Source: CAVUAT01 sp963848045
GTDB taxonomy: Bacteria > Actinomycetota > Thermoleophilia > Solirubrobacterales > 70-9
NCBI GenBank assembly: GCA_963848045.1
Contig: CAWKCC010000004.1
Coordinates: forward strand, 434,001-498,000
Reading direction: 5' to 3'
DNA: 64,000 nucleotides
The notes beneath the pieces are model-generated. The model was not told the DNA's origin. It worked only from the letters and a program-made list of their open reading frames with translations, and did not search any database. Position 1 is the stretch's first letter; every line of letters begins with the position of its first letter. This document shows, piece after piece, positions 47,022 to 55,638 of the stretch. Made by a program: the position numbers and the translations under genes.

Positions 47022-48881
47022 CTACTCGACCGTCACCGTCTTGGCCAGATTCCGGGGCTGGTCCACGTTGAGCTCGTTGAGTCGGGCGATGTAGTAGGCC
47101 AGCAGCTGCAGCGGCAGCACGGCGAGGATCGGCTGCAGGATCGGGTCGGTCCTGGGCACGAACAGGGTCTGGTCGGCGACCTCCTCGACCTCCGTCGCCC
47201 CCTCGGTGGCGATCGCGACCACGTCGGCCCCGCGCGCCCGGGCCTCCTCGACGTTGGAGAGCATCTTCTCCAGCACAGGGCTGTCCGTGGCGACGGCGAC
47301 GATCGGAGTCGACTCGTCCAGCAGGGCGATCGGGCCGTGCTTCATCTCACCGGCGGCGTAGGCATCGGTGGGGATGTATGAGATCTCCTTCAGCTTCAGC
47401 GCGCCCTCGAGCGCCACAGGCATGCCGATGTGGCGGCCGATGTAGAGGAAGAAGCGGCGCTGGTGGTGGCTGCGGGCGATCGCGCGCACACGGTGGTCGA
47501 CGGTCCTGATCGTCTCCTCGATCTTGGAGGGGATGCCCTTGAGGTCCGCGACCAGCCCGGCGATCCGCTCGGGAGGCAGCGTGCCGCGAAGCTCGGCCAG
47601 CCGCAAGCCGAGCAGGTACATGGCGGCGACCTGGCTGACGAAGGTCTTGGTGGCGGCGACGCCGATCTCCAGCCCCGCCCGCGTGAACAGCACCGCGTCA
47701 GCGTCGCGGGTGGCCTGGCTGTCCATGATGTTGGTCACCGCAAGCACGGTCGCGCCGGCCTCGCGAGCCAGGCGCATGGCCGCGAGGGTGTCCGCGGTCT
47801 CACCCGACTGGGTGATCCCGATCACCAGGTCGCCCTCGCCCACCACCGGGTTGCGGTAGCGGTATTCGGAGGCGACGTCCATCTCGATCGGCACCCGCGC
47901 CCACTCCTCGATCGCATAGCGCCCGACCATGCCGGCGTGGTAGGAGGTGCCGCAGGCGACGATCACGATACGGCTGACGCTGCGAAGCAACTCGTCGTCG
48001 AGCTCCACCTCGGAGAGATCCACCCCGTCGAGCCCGGGCAGGCGGTCGGTGATCGTCTCGGCGACGGCGTCGGGTTGCTCGTGGATCTCCTTCATCATGA
48101 AGGTCGGGTAGCCCCCCTTCTCGGCAGCGTCCTCGTCCCAGGTGACCTCGTGCTCGTCGCGGGCGATCCGGCTGCCATCGGCGTCGGTGATCTCGATGCC
48201 TTCGGGGGTGATCGTGACCAGCTCCCCGTTCTCGACCAGCATGACGCGACGGGTCTGGGCCAGAAAGGCCGGAATCGCCGAGGCGACGAAGTTCTCCTCG
48301 TCGCCCAGGCCGACGATCAGCGGGCACTCCTTGCGAGCCGCCACAAGTGTGTCGGGGTGATCGAGGTGCATGGCGACGAAGGCGTAGTGGCCGCGCAGCT
48401 CGCCGAAGGCACCGCCGACCGCCGCGACCAGGTCACCGTCGTAGTGGCGCTCGATCAGGTGCGAGACGATCTCGGCGTCGGTCTCCGAGCTGAACGTGTG
48501 GCCCTCGGCCGCCAGCTCCCTGCGCAGCTCGGCGTGGTTCTCGACGATCCCGTTGAGGACGATGTGGATCTTGTCGCTGCAGTCCCCGTGAGGATGGGCG
48601 TTCTCCTCGGTGACCCGCCCGTGGGTGGCCCAGCGCGTGTGCGCGACCCCCGTGGTCGCCGGCGGCGCCTGGACCGCGACGCCGCCGCCGTTCGCAGTGT
48701 GCTCGTCGACCGCCGCGCGCAGGTTCGCCAGGTTGCCGACGGCGCGCACGCTGTCGATCTCGCCGCCCGAGATCACCGAGACCCCTGCCGAGTCGTAGCC
48801 GCGGTACTCGAGCTTCTCGAGCCCCGCGATCAGCAGGTCCCGGCACGGTCGGCCACCTACGTATCCGACGATGCCGCACAT
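47022..48881 (-). CDS. glmS: glutamine-fructose-6-phosphate aminotransferase
   Basis: 619 residues. It makes glucosamine-6-phosphate from fructose-6-phosphate and glutamine, feeding peptidoglycan synthesis. The N-terminal glutaminase begins 'MCGIVGYVG' with Cys2 as nucleophile after Met removal, which fixes the start at ATG 48881; the frame is open further upstream but without meaning. Two SIS domains follow ('IVACGTSYHAG', 'GITQSGETADTLAAMRLA'), and the end 'LPLQLLAYYIARLNELNVDQPRNLAKTVTVE' region is the conserved C-terminal tail. It follows glmM, giving the next enzyme of the same pathway. Confidence 0.97.
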   Translation of the reverse strand: MCGIVGYVGGRPCRDLLIAGLEKLEYRGYDSAGVSVISGGEIDSVRAVGNLANLRAAVDEHTANGGGVAVQAPPATTGVAHTRWATHGRVTEENAHPHGDCSDKIHIVLNGIVENHAELRRELAAEGHTFSSETDAEIVSHLIERHYDGDLVAAVGGAFGELRGHYAFVAMHLDHPDTLVAARKECPLIVGLGDEENFVASAIPAFLAQTRRVMLVENGELVTITPEGIEITDADGSRIARDEHEVTWDEDAAEKGGYPTFMMKEIHEQPDAVAETITDRLPGLDGVDLSEVELDDELLRSVSRIVIVACGTSYHAGMVGRYAIEEWARVPIEMDVASEYRYRNPVVGEGDLVIGITQSGETADTLAAMRLAREAGATVLAVTNIMDSQATRDADAVLFTRAGLEIGVAATKTFVSQVAAMYLLGLRLAELRGTLPPERIAGLVADLKGIPSKIEETIRTVDHRVRAIARSHHQRRFFLYIGRHIGMPVALEGALKLKEISYIPTDAYAAGEMKHGPIALLDESTPIVAVATDSPVLEKMLSNVEEARARGADVVAIATEGATEVEEVADQTLFVPRTDPILQPILAVLPLQLLAYYIARLNELNVDQPRNLAKTVTVE

Positions 48882-48913
48882 GGAAGGCCGCACAGGGTAC
48901 TGCGGGGCGGGCG

Positions 48914-50221
48914 CTACGTGAGCTCGTGGCGAGCGACCTCGGTCAGGCGCTCTGAGACCCGATCGCACTCGGCCTGGTCAGGTGCCTCCACCATCACCCT
49001 GAGCAGGGGCTCGGTGCCCGAGGCGCGCACGAGCACGCGGCCGCGCCCCTCGAGCCTGGCGTTCTCCTCCTCGACCGCGCCCCACAGCGCCCCAGCGCCG
49101 GCAATCGCCTCGCGGTCTGCGACGGTGATGTTCTCGAGCCGCTGCGGCAACCGCTCGAACAGCGTCAGATCGCCGAGCCGGCGGCCACCCAGCGCGCGCA
49201 TGATCAGCAGCGCCGCTGCGATTCCGTCGCCGCTGGGCGTGAAGTCCGTCCAGATGATGTGGCCCGACTGCTCGCCGCCGAGATTCCAGCCGCGCTCGGC
49301 CAGGGCCTCGAGCACGTAGCGATCGCCGACCTTGGTCTGCTCGATCTCGATCCCCTGCTCGCCGAGCGCCCCGTGGAAGCCGTAGTTCGTCATCACGGTT
49401 ACCACCACCCCTCCGCGGAGCTCGCCGCGCTCGGCGAGATGCGAGGCCACGAGCGCGATCAGCTCGTCGCCGTCGCGAACGCGTCCATCGCCGTCCACGG
49501 CGATCACCCGGTCGCCATCGCCGTCGAAGGCGAAGCCGATCTCCGCGCCGCCCGCAGCGACATGGCGGGCGAGCGCCTCGGGGTGCGTGGCTCCGCAGCC
49601 CTCGTTGATGTTGCGGCCATCCGGCTCCACCGCGATCACCTCCACGTCGGCGCCGAGCCGGTCGAAGATCAGCGGCGCGACCCGATGGGTGGCGCCGTTG
49701 GCGCAGTCGAGCGCCACCCGGGCGCCGCCCAGATCGAGCTGGAAGCTGGTCCGCAGCTCGCGCAGGTAGTCCTCGGCCGCCCCCTTCAGCTCCCGCACCC
49801 GCCCCACGGCCTCCGCGGGCGGGTCGTCGATGCGGGCCTCGATCCTCGCTTCGGCCCGGTCGTCCAGCTTCGTGCCGGAGCGGGTGAAGAACTTGATGCC
49901 GTTGTCGGCGAACGGGTTGTGGGAGGCCGAGACCACCGCCGCGAGGTCGAAATCGAGCCGACGGGCCAGGATCGACGCGGCCGGGGAGGGAAGCACGCCG
50001 CCCAGCAGCGCGTCGCCCCCGGCCGAGGCCACCCCGGCAGCCAGCGCCGCCTCGAGCATCGGCCCCGACTCGCGCGTGTCACGGATCACCAGCACCTGCG
50101 GCCGCTCCGCCTCGGCGTCGAGAGTCGCCGCCCGCCCCAGGCGCATGGCGAGATCCGCGGTCAGGAACTCGCCGACCGCCCCGCGGACCCCGTCGGTCCC
50201 GAAGAGTGAGCGCTCCGCCAT
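48914..50221 (-). CDS. glmM: phosphoglucosamine mutase
   Basis: 435 residues. It converts glucosamine-6-phosphate to glucosamine-1-phosphate. The start 'LFGTDGVRGAVGEF', the phosphorylated Ser in 'VVSASHNPFADNGIKFF', the metal loop 'FAFDGDGDRVIAVD', and the sugar loop 'GGEQSGHIIW' are in order. It lies 10 bases after rpsI in the actinobacterial order rplM-rpsI-glmM, with glmS 32 bases downstream. Confidence 0.97.
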   Translation of the reverse strand: MAERSLFGTDGVRGAVGEFLTADLAMRLGRAATLDAEAERPQVLVIRDTRESGPMLEAALAAGVASAGGDALLGGVLPSPAASILARRLDFDLAAVVSASHNPFADNGIKFFTRSGTKLDDRAEARIEARIDDPPAEAVGRVRELKGAAEDYLRELRTSFQLDLGGARVALDCANGATHRVAPLIFDRLGADVEVIAVEPDGRNINEGCGATHPEALARHVAAGGAEIGFAFDGDGDRVIAVDGDGRVRDGDELIALVASHLAERGELRGGVVVTVMTNYGFHGALGEQGIEIEQTKVGDRYVLEALAERGWNLGGEQSGHIIWTDFTPSGDGIAAALLIMRALGGRRLGDLTLFERLPQRLENITVADREAIAGAGALWGAVEEENARLEGRGRVLVRASGTEPLLRVMVEAPDQAECDRVSERLTEVARHELT

Positions 50222-50231
50222 GTCGATGGCG

Positions 50232-51152
50232 TCAGCGCTTCGAGAACTGCGGACGCTTGCGCGCTTTCTTGAGGCCGGCCTTGCGCCTCTCCTTGACGCG
50301 GGCGTCGCGAGTCAGCATGCCGCGCCGCTTCAGCTCCGGGCGCAGCTCGGGGTCGATCTCGATCAGGGCGCGGGCGATGCCGTGCCTGACGGCCGAGGCC
50401 TGTCCGGAGATGCCGCCCCCGTGGACGCGGATCCGCACGTCGACGTTGCCGTCGTATCCGCTCTGGGTCAAGGGCTGCTTGGCGACCGAGCGCAGGTAGG
50501 GGCGCGGGAAGTACTCCTCGAACGCGCGCTGGTTCACCTCGATCGCGCCCTTGCCCTTGGTCAGGATCACCCGGGCGACCGATGACTTGCGCTTGCCCGT
50601 CGCCAAGAACCGCGCGTCGCCCGAAACCTTGGTCGGCTTCGCGGCCAGCGGGGCGGTCTCGCCCTCCTCGGCGGTCAGCGCAGCCTCGCGCCGGGCACGC
50701 TCCTCGGCCTCGGCCTCCGCGCGGGCGCGCTCCTCGGCGCTCAGCTCGCGCTCGGGCTCGAGCGCGATCGGGTCGAGCTCGGCGCCCGGCACCACGTCGG
50801 CTTTCTTCCCCTTCTCCCGCTCGGAGCCGTCGGGCTTTTCCTTGACGGCGGGCCCCTCCCCGGCGGGCTCCTCCTCGGCCGCGGGCTCCTGCTTCTCGGC
50901 CGCGGGCTCCTGCTCCTCGGCCGCGGGCTCCTGCTTCTCGGCCGCGGGCTCCTGCTCCTCGGCGGGCTCCTCCGACGCGGAGGGCTCCTGCGACGCGGCG
51001 GGTTCCCCCTCGGGAGCGGGCTCCTGCTCGGCGGCCGGCTGTTGCGCGGCGGGAGCTTCGGCCTCGGTGGCCGCGGGGGCTTCTTCGGCTTCGGGGGCCT
51101 CGGGCTCCTCGCGGGTGGGCTGCTCTTCGGGGCGCTCTTCGTCTCTGATCAA
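50232..51152 (-). CDS. rpsI: 30S ribosomal protein S9 with a long acidic N-terminal extension
   Basis: 306 residues against the usual 130-170. The last 130 or so are normal S9 ('FLATGKRKSSVARVIL', 'GGISGQASAVRHGIARAL', 'KKARKRPQFSKR'). The first 170 are rich in Glu, Pro and Ala, with a seven-residue repeat EQEPAAE/KQEPAAE four times in a row, then a Glu/Arg helix. The presumed start is TTG (51152-51150), overlapping the rplM stop as TTGA; internal GTG codons could give shorter forms. The extension is strongly negative next to a basic protein that binds rRNA, so it may act as an intramolecular chaperone or sit on the ribosome surface. Base composition matches the neighbours. Confidence 0.93.
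   Translation of the reverse strand: MIRDEERPEEQPTREEPEAPEAEEAPAATEAEAPAAQQPAAEQEPAPEGEPAASQEPSASEEPAEEQEPAAEKQEPAAEEQEPAAEKQEPAAEEEPAGEGPAVKEKPDGSEREKGKKADVVPGAELDPIALEPERELSAEERARAEAEAEERARREAALTAEEGETAPLAAKPTKVSGDARFLATGKRKSSVARVILTKGKGAIEVNQRAFEEYFPRPYLRSVAKQPLTQSGYDGNVDVRIRVHGGGISGQASAVRHGIARALIEIDPELRPELKRRGMLTRDARVKERRKAGLKKARKRPQFSKR
50878..50961 (-). repeat. four tandem 21-base units in the rpsI extension
   Basis: Units at 50878-50898, 50899-50919, 50920-50940 and 50941-50961, alternating between two versions that differ at one base, so units one and three match, as do two and four. This suggests duplication of a 42-base pair of units. Each encodes seven residues. Confidence 0.9.
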
Positions 51153-51598
51153 GTCCGGATCTCCAAATCCTTGGGCTTCTGTGCCTGATGTGGGTGGTCG
51201 GGCCCCGCGTAGACCTTGAGCTTGGTGAGCTGCTGGCGGGCGAGGCGGTTGCGGGGAAGCATCCCCTTGACGGCCTTGCGCAGGACCTGCTCGGGCTGGC
51301 GCTCGAGCATCTCGCCCAGGGTCCGCGAGCGGATGCCGCCCGGGTAGCCGCTGTGGCGAAAGTAGCGCTTGTCGGTGAGCTTCTTGCCGGTCACCGCGAC
51401 CTTCTCGGCGTTCACGACGACCACGAAGTCACCGACGTCGACGTGGGGCGTGTAGGTCGGCTTGCGCTTGCCGCGCAGGACCTCGGCGATCTGGCTCGCC
51501 AGCCTGCCCAGCGTCTTGCCCTGGGCGTCGACGACGTACCAGTCCCGCTCACGGTCCTGGGCGTTCGCCTGATAGGTCTTGACAGTCGCGGTGGTCAT
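51149..51598 (-). CDS. rplM: 50S ribosomal protein L13
   Basis: 149 residues. L13 landmarks: 'WYVVDAQGKTLGRLASQIAEVL', 'DVGDFVVVVNAEKVAVTGKK', 'RHSGYPGG', 'RKAVKGMLPRNRLAR'. ATG 51598 is fixed by homology; the open frame upstream of it is not L13. The start codon is directly preceded by TTTTTT and a GC-rich hairpin, with no Shine-Dalgarno. The stop overlaps the rpsI start by four bases. Confidence 0.97.
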   Translation of the reverse strand: MTTATVKTYQANAQDRERDWYVVDAQGKTLGRLASQIAEVLRGKRKPTYTPHVDVGDFVVVVNAEKVAVTGKKLTDKRYFRHSGYPGGIRSRTLGEMLERQPEQVLRKAVKGMLPRNRLARQQLTKLKVYAGPDHPHQAQKPKDLEIRT

Positions 51599-51623
51599 AA
51601 AAAACGCCGCGCCTGGGCGCGGC
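51599..51623 (-). terminator. intrinsic-terminator-like hairpin and T-tract abutting the rplM start
   Basis: On the - strand the arms GCCGCGC (51623-51617) and GCGCGGC (51612-51606) form a seven-base perfect stem with a four-base loop, then G and six T (51604-51599), then the rplM ATG. It may end the guaA transcript (guaA stops 50 bases upstream) or act as an attenuator in an rplM-rpsI leader, like known L13 leaders elsewhere. Confidence 0.7.
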
Positions 51624-51672
51624 AGCCGCCCGATGATAGCCGTCAGATCACAGAGGAGGCGGCGGTCGAGCG

Positions 51673-53346
51673 TTACTCCCACTCGATCGTGCCGGGGGGC
51701 TTCGAGGTGATGTCGAGCGTCACGCGGTTGACGCCGCGGCACTCGTTGATGATGCGGTTCGAGACTCGCTCGAGCAGGTCGTAGGGCAGCCGGGCCCAGT
51801 CGGCGGTCATCGCGTCGTGGGAGGTGACGGCACGGATCACGATCGGGTACGCATAGGAGCGCTCGTCTCCCTGCACTCCGACCGAGCGCACCACCGGCAG
51901 CACGCAGAACGACTGCCAGAGCTCGCGGTAGAGGCCGGCGGCGCGAACCTCCTCCTGGAGGATGGCGTCGGCGTCGCGCAGGATCTCGAGGCGCTCGCGC
52001 GTGACCGCGCCGCCGACCACGCGGATCGCGAGCCCGGGCCCGGGGAAGGGCTGGCGCCACACGAAGCGCTCGGGCAGCTCGAGCTCGGCTGCGACGGCGC
52101 GAACCTCGTCCTTGAACAGGGTGCGCAGGGGCTCGACCAGCTCCATCTGCATCTCCTCTGGCAGGCCGCCGACGTTGTGATGCGACTTGATGGTGGCTGC
52201 CTCGCGACCCTCCCCGCCGGACTCGATCACGTCCGAGTACAGCGTGCCCTGTACGAGGAAGCGCGCGTCTTCGATCCGGGCCGCCTCCTCCTCGAAGACG
52301 CGGATGAACTCCTCGCCGATGATCTTGCGCTTGGTCTCGGGGTCGTCCACCCCCGCGAGGCGGTCGAGGAAACGGTCGACGGCATTCACGTGGATCAAGG
52401 GGACGCCGAGGCGGTCTCGGAATGCCTCCACTACCTGCGCGGCCTCGTCCTTGCGCATCATCCCGTGGTCGACGAAGACGCAGGTGAGCTGCTCGCCGAT
52501 CGCGCGGTAGACCAGCAGAGCCGCGGTGGCCGAGTCGACACCGCCGGAGAGCCCGCAGATCGCGTGCGCCCCGCCGACCTGGGCCCGGATCGCGTCCACC
52601 TGCTCCTCGATCACCGAGGCCGGCGACCAGCGTTGCTCGCAGCCCGCGATCTCGCGCAGGAAACGAGTCAGCACCTCGTTGCCGTAGGGGGTGTGCACCA
52701 CCTCCGGATGGAACTGGATCCCGTACAGACCGCGGGCGGGGTCCTCGCACGCGGCGACGGGCGACTCGGGGCTCGAGGCGAGCGGCTCGAAGCCGGGCGG
52801 CGCCTCGAAGACGGTGTCGCGGTGGCTCATCCAGCACTGCTGCTCAGCAGGAAGGCCGGCCAGCAGCGTGCCGCCGCCGTCGCGAAGGGCCAGCGCCGTT
52901 CGCCCGAACTCGCCCGCGGGGGCCTGCTCGACCTTGCCGCCCAGCTCGTGCACCATCAGCTGCATCCCGTAGCAGATGCCCAGCACCGGGATTCCCAGCT
53001 CGAGCAGCTCGGTGCGCAGCGCCGGAGCGCCCTCCGAGTAGACCGACGCGGGCCCGCCCGAGAGGACCAGTGCCTTGGGACTGCGCTCACGGATGCGCTC
53101 GATCGGCACGTCGTGGGGCAGAAGCTCGCTGAAGACGCCGCACTCCCGGATTCGGCGCGCGATCAGCTGGGAGTACTGGCCCCCGAAATCCAGCACCAGG
53201 ACCTCCTCGAGCGCAGGGCCGGATGGCCGGCCCCTCGCCGGGCGGGATGCCGGCTCGACCCGGGGGTCCGCGTCGGAGGTGCTGCGCTCAGGCACATGAG
53301 GTCGCTCGACCGGGCCTCCGGGAACGACCTTGGTGCCGTCAGCCAT
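51673..53346 (-). CDS. guaA: GMP synthase (glutamine-hydrolysing)
   Basis: 557 residues. It converts XMP to GMP. An N-terminal extension of about 47 Pro/Arg-rich residues precedes the class I amidotransferase ('VLVLDFGGQYSQLIARRI', Cys in 'PVLGICYGMQL', His-Glu in 'IQFHPEVVHT'). The ATP pyrophosphatase loop is 'GLSGGVDSATAAL' and the C-terminal dimerisation domain ends 'SKPPGTIEWE'. The ATG overlaps the guaB-like stop by eight bases (ATGGCTGA), so the two purine genes are coupled. Confidence 0.97.
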   Translation of the reverse strand: MADGTKVVPGGPVERPHVPERSTSDADPRVEPASRPARGRPSGPALEEVLVLDFGGQYSQLIARRIRECGVFSELLPHDVPIERIRERSPKALVLSGGPASVYSEGAPALRTELLELGIPVLGICYGMQLMVHELGGKVEQAPAGEFGRTALALRDGGGTLLAGLPAEQQCWMSHRDTVFEAPPGFEPLASSPESPVAACEDPARGLYGIQFHPEVVHTPYGNEVLTRFLREIAGCEQRWSPASVIEEQVDAIRAQVGGAHAICGLSGGVDSATAALLVYRAIGEQLTCVFVDHGMMRKDEAAQVVEAFRDRLGVPLIHVNAVDRFLDRLAGVDDPETKRKIIGEEFIRVFEEEAARIEDARFLVQGTLYSDVIESGGEGREAATIKSHHNVGGLPEEMQMELVEPLRTLFKDEVRAVAAELELPERFVWRQPFPGPGLAIRVVGGAVTRERLEILRDADAILQEEVRAAGLYRELWQSFCVLPVVRSVGVQGDERSYAYPIVIRAVTSHDAMTADWARLPYDLLERVSNRIINECRGVNRVTLDITSKPPGTIEWE

Positions 53347-54544
53347 CCGAGACGGCCACCCCGTTCGCCACGGCTGCCCTGCCGTTCGAGCCCATGCCGA
53401 CCGACTGCTCTCGTTGCAGCTGCTTGCCCTCCGACTGCAGGGCGGGAGCCACCATCACCTCGGCGCGGTGGAACTCGGGGATGTCGGCGTAGCCGCAGGT
53501 CGCCATCGAGGTCCGCAGCGCGCCCATCAGGTTGAAGGTGCCATCGTTCTCCTGAGCGGGGCCGAGCAGGATCTCCCGGAGCGTCCCGTCCTGTCGTGTC
53601 ATCACCCGGGCGCCGCGCGGGAGCGACGGGTGAAAGGTCGCCATGCCCCAATGGAAGCCGCGACCGGGCGCCTCGGTCGCCCGCGCCAGCGGCGAGCCCA
53701 TCATGACCGCGTCGGCGCCCACGGCGATCGCCTTGGAGACGTCGCCCCCGGTGCGCATGCCGCCGTCGGCGATCACGTTGCAGTACTGGCCGGTCTCCAT
53801 CATGTGCTGTGAGCGGGCCGCCGCAACATCGGCGATCGCGGTCGCCTGGGGTACCCCCAGCCCGAGCACGCCGCGCGTGGTGCAGGCGGCGCCGGGCCCG
53901 ACTCCCACCAGCACGCCGACGGCCCCGGTGCGCATCAGGTGCAGGCCGGTGTTGTAGGAGGCGCATCCGCCGACCACGCACGGCACCGGCAGCTCGGCGA
54001 TGAACTCCTTCAGGTTGAGAGGCTCGGACTGGGTGGAGACGTGCTCGGCCGAGATCACCGTGCCCTGAATCACGAGGATGTCCAGCCCGGCCTCGAGCGC
54101 CACCTCGTGGTACTCGGTGACCTTCTGGGGCGTCAGTGAGCCGCAGGCGACCACGCCCTGCTCCTTGACCTGCTCAATGCGCTTGGCGATCAGCTCGGCC
54201 TTGACCGGCTCGGCGTAGACCTCCTGCATCTTGCGAGTGGCGACATCGGCCGGCGCCGAGGCGATCTCCTCGAGCCTGGCATCCGCGTCCTCGTAGCGCG
54301 ACCAGATTCCCTCGAGGTTGAGCACCGCCAGGCCGCCGAGCTTGCCGATGATGCCCGCGGTCTCCGGACTGACCACGCCGTCCATCGCCGAGGCGACCAG
54401 CGGCAGCTCGAAGCGGTAGGGGCCGAGCGTCCAGGTGATGTCGATGTCGTCGGGATCGCGGGTGCGCCGCGAGGGCACGATCGCGATGTCATCGAAGCCA
54501 TAGGCCCTGCGGCCCTTCTTCCCCCGCCCGATCTCTATCTCCAT
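53339..54544 (-). CDS. IMP dehydrogenase-related protein (GuaB3 type, no CBS domains)
   Basis: 401 residues. A TIM barrel of the IMPDH/GMPR family with 'PLVASAMDGVVSPET', the Cys loop 'GVGPGAACTTRGVLG' and 'VIADGGMRTGGDVSKAIAVGADAVMMGSPLA'-region landmarks. It lacks the two CBS domains of standard IMP dehydrogenase and matches the actinobacterial GuaB3 group. Its product step probably feeds GuaA encoded next, but IMP dehydrogenase activity is not certain for all GuaB3 proteins. The ATG has a TAGGGT hexamer six bases upstream, and an intrinsic terminator lies just before that. Confidence 0.93.
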   Translation of the reverse strand: MEIEIGRGKKGRRAYGFDDIAIVPSRRTRDPDDIDITWTLGPYRFELPLVASAMDGVVSPETAGIIGKLGGLAVLNLEGIWSRYEDADARLEEIASAPADVATRKMQEVYAEPVKAELIAKRIEQVKEQGVVACGSLTPQKVTEYHEVALEAGLDILVIQGTVISAEHVSTQSEPLNLKEFIAELPVPCVVGGCASYNTGLHLMRTGAVGVLVGVGPGAACTTRGVLGLGVPQATAIADVAAARSQHMMETGQYCNVIADGGMRTGGDVSKAIAVGADAVMMGSPLARATEAPGRGFHWGMATFHPSLPRGARVMTRQDGTLREILLGPAQENDGTFNLMGALRTSMATCGYADIPEFHRAEVMVAPALQSEGKQLQREQSVGMGSNGRAAVANGVAVSDG

Positions 54545-54550
54545 TGACTC

Positions 54551-54556
54551 ACCCTA
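54551..54556 (-). promoter_or_regulatory. -10 element TAGGGT of the guaB3-guaA operon
   Basis: On the - strand TAGGGT is followed by six bases and ATG 54544, a leaderless layout. The T-tract of the upstream terminator (54577-54573) falls about where a -35 would be. Confidence 0.55.
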
Positions 54557-54572
54557 TGTTCGTTCGCGGACG

Positions 54573-54595
54573 AAAAAGCCCCGGCGGGCCGGGGC
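54573..54595 (-). terminator. intrinsic terminator after the PfkB gene
   Basis: On the - strand GCCCCGG (54595-54589) pairs with CCGGGGC (54584-54578), seven base pairs around a four-base loop, followed by TTTTT (54577-54573). It lies about 84 bases past the PfkB kinase stop and 29 bases before the guaB3 start. Confidence 0.85.
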
Positions 54596-54678
54596 GGAAA
54601 GGCGCTGATGCCGCTGTTTGCGGCGTTGTCGGGATCGCTCCAACTCCTCGCCGAGGATAACAGCGGTCAACCCGCGGC

Positions 54679-55638
54679 TCAGCGAACGGCCGTGGCCGCA
54701 TCCAGCGCGATGGCCTCGACGCCCTCGGCGATCCGCTCGACCTCGTCGGGGTCGAGAGTGCCGGCGCCGAAGTGCTGGGTGGACTCGGCGCCGCAGGCGA
54801 CCGCGAAGCGCAGCACCTGCTCGGCCGGGCGACCGTCGAAGCGCGCCGCCGCGAAGCCGGCGAGAAAGGCATCGCCCGAGCCGACGGTCGCGACCGGCTC
54901 CAGGGTCGGAGCGGTCACCTCGTAGGTGGTCCTCAGCGAGCCGTCCAGCATCGACGCCATGCAGCCCCGGTCGCGGGTGATGGCCACCTCGCCCGCTCCC
55001 AGCTCGACCAGGCTGCGCAGGCCCGCGAGCAGGTCCTCGCGATCGTTGAACTCGTGGTCGACGGCCGCCTCGGCCTCGCCGACGTTTGGGGTGACCGCGG
55101 ATGGCCCTGACCGCAGCGCCGCGATCAGCGGCTCGCCGTCGGTGTCGACGATGGTCTCGGTGTCGAGGCTCTTCAGCTCGGCGACCATCCGGGCGGCGAA
55201 CGAGGCCGGGATGGAGGGCGGCTGGGTGCCGGCTATCACGCAGAGCCGCGCCCCCTTCGCCAGGTACAGCAGCTTCTCGAGGAAGCGGTCGAGCTCCTCG
55301 GGGCTCACCTCGGGCCCGCGCTCGTTGATCTCGGTTTGCTCGCCGGAGGTGGGATCGACCACCGCCAGGTTGGTGCGCGAGTCACCGGCGATCCAGGTGA
55401 AGTCGGTGAGAATCGACTCCTCGGCGAGGCGCTCCATCAGGCGGGCGCCCGTTGGTCCGCCGGCGAGCCCCGTGGCGATCACGGGGCGACCGAGCAGCTT
55501 CAACGCCCTCGCCACGTTGACGCCCTTGCCGCCGGCGGCCGTGCTCGCCTCGACGGCCCTGTGGCGGTGGCCCTGGCGGAAGCTCGGCACCGCGACGGTT
55601 CGGTCGATCGCGGCGTTGAGTGTGACCGTGAGGATCAT
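54679..55638 (-). CDS. PfkB-family sugar-phosphate kinase (1-phosphofructokinase type)
   Basis: 319 residues. 'MILTVTLNAAIDRT' and 'AAGGKGVNVARALKLLG' match 1-phosphofructokinase/tagatose-6-phosphate kinase; the catalytic Asp is in 'VATVGSGDAFLAGFAAA', where GSGD replaces the common GAGD. It phosphorylates a ketose phosphate with ATP. No fructose PTS genes are nearby, so a role other than fructose uptake is likely. The ATG overlaps the D,D-carboxypeptidase stop (ATGA). The region 54596-54678 between its stop and the terminator shows no gene. Confidence 0.9.
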   Translation of the reverse strand: MILTVTLNAAIDRTVAVPSFRQGHRHRAVEASTAAGGKGVNVARALKLLGRPVIATGLAGGPTGARLMERLAEESILTDFTWIAGDSRTNLAVVDPTSGEQTEINERGPEVSPEELDRFLEKLLYLAKGARLCVIAGTQPPSIPASFAARMVAELKSLDTETIVDTDGEPLIAALRSGPSAVTPNVGEAEAAVDHEFNDREDLLAGLRSLVELGAGEVAITRDRGCMASMLDGSLRTTYEVTAPTLEPVATVGSGDAFLAGFAAARFDGRPAEQVLRFAVACGAESTQHFGAGTLDPDEVERIAEGVEAIALDAATAVR

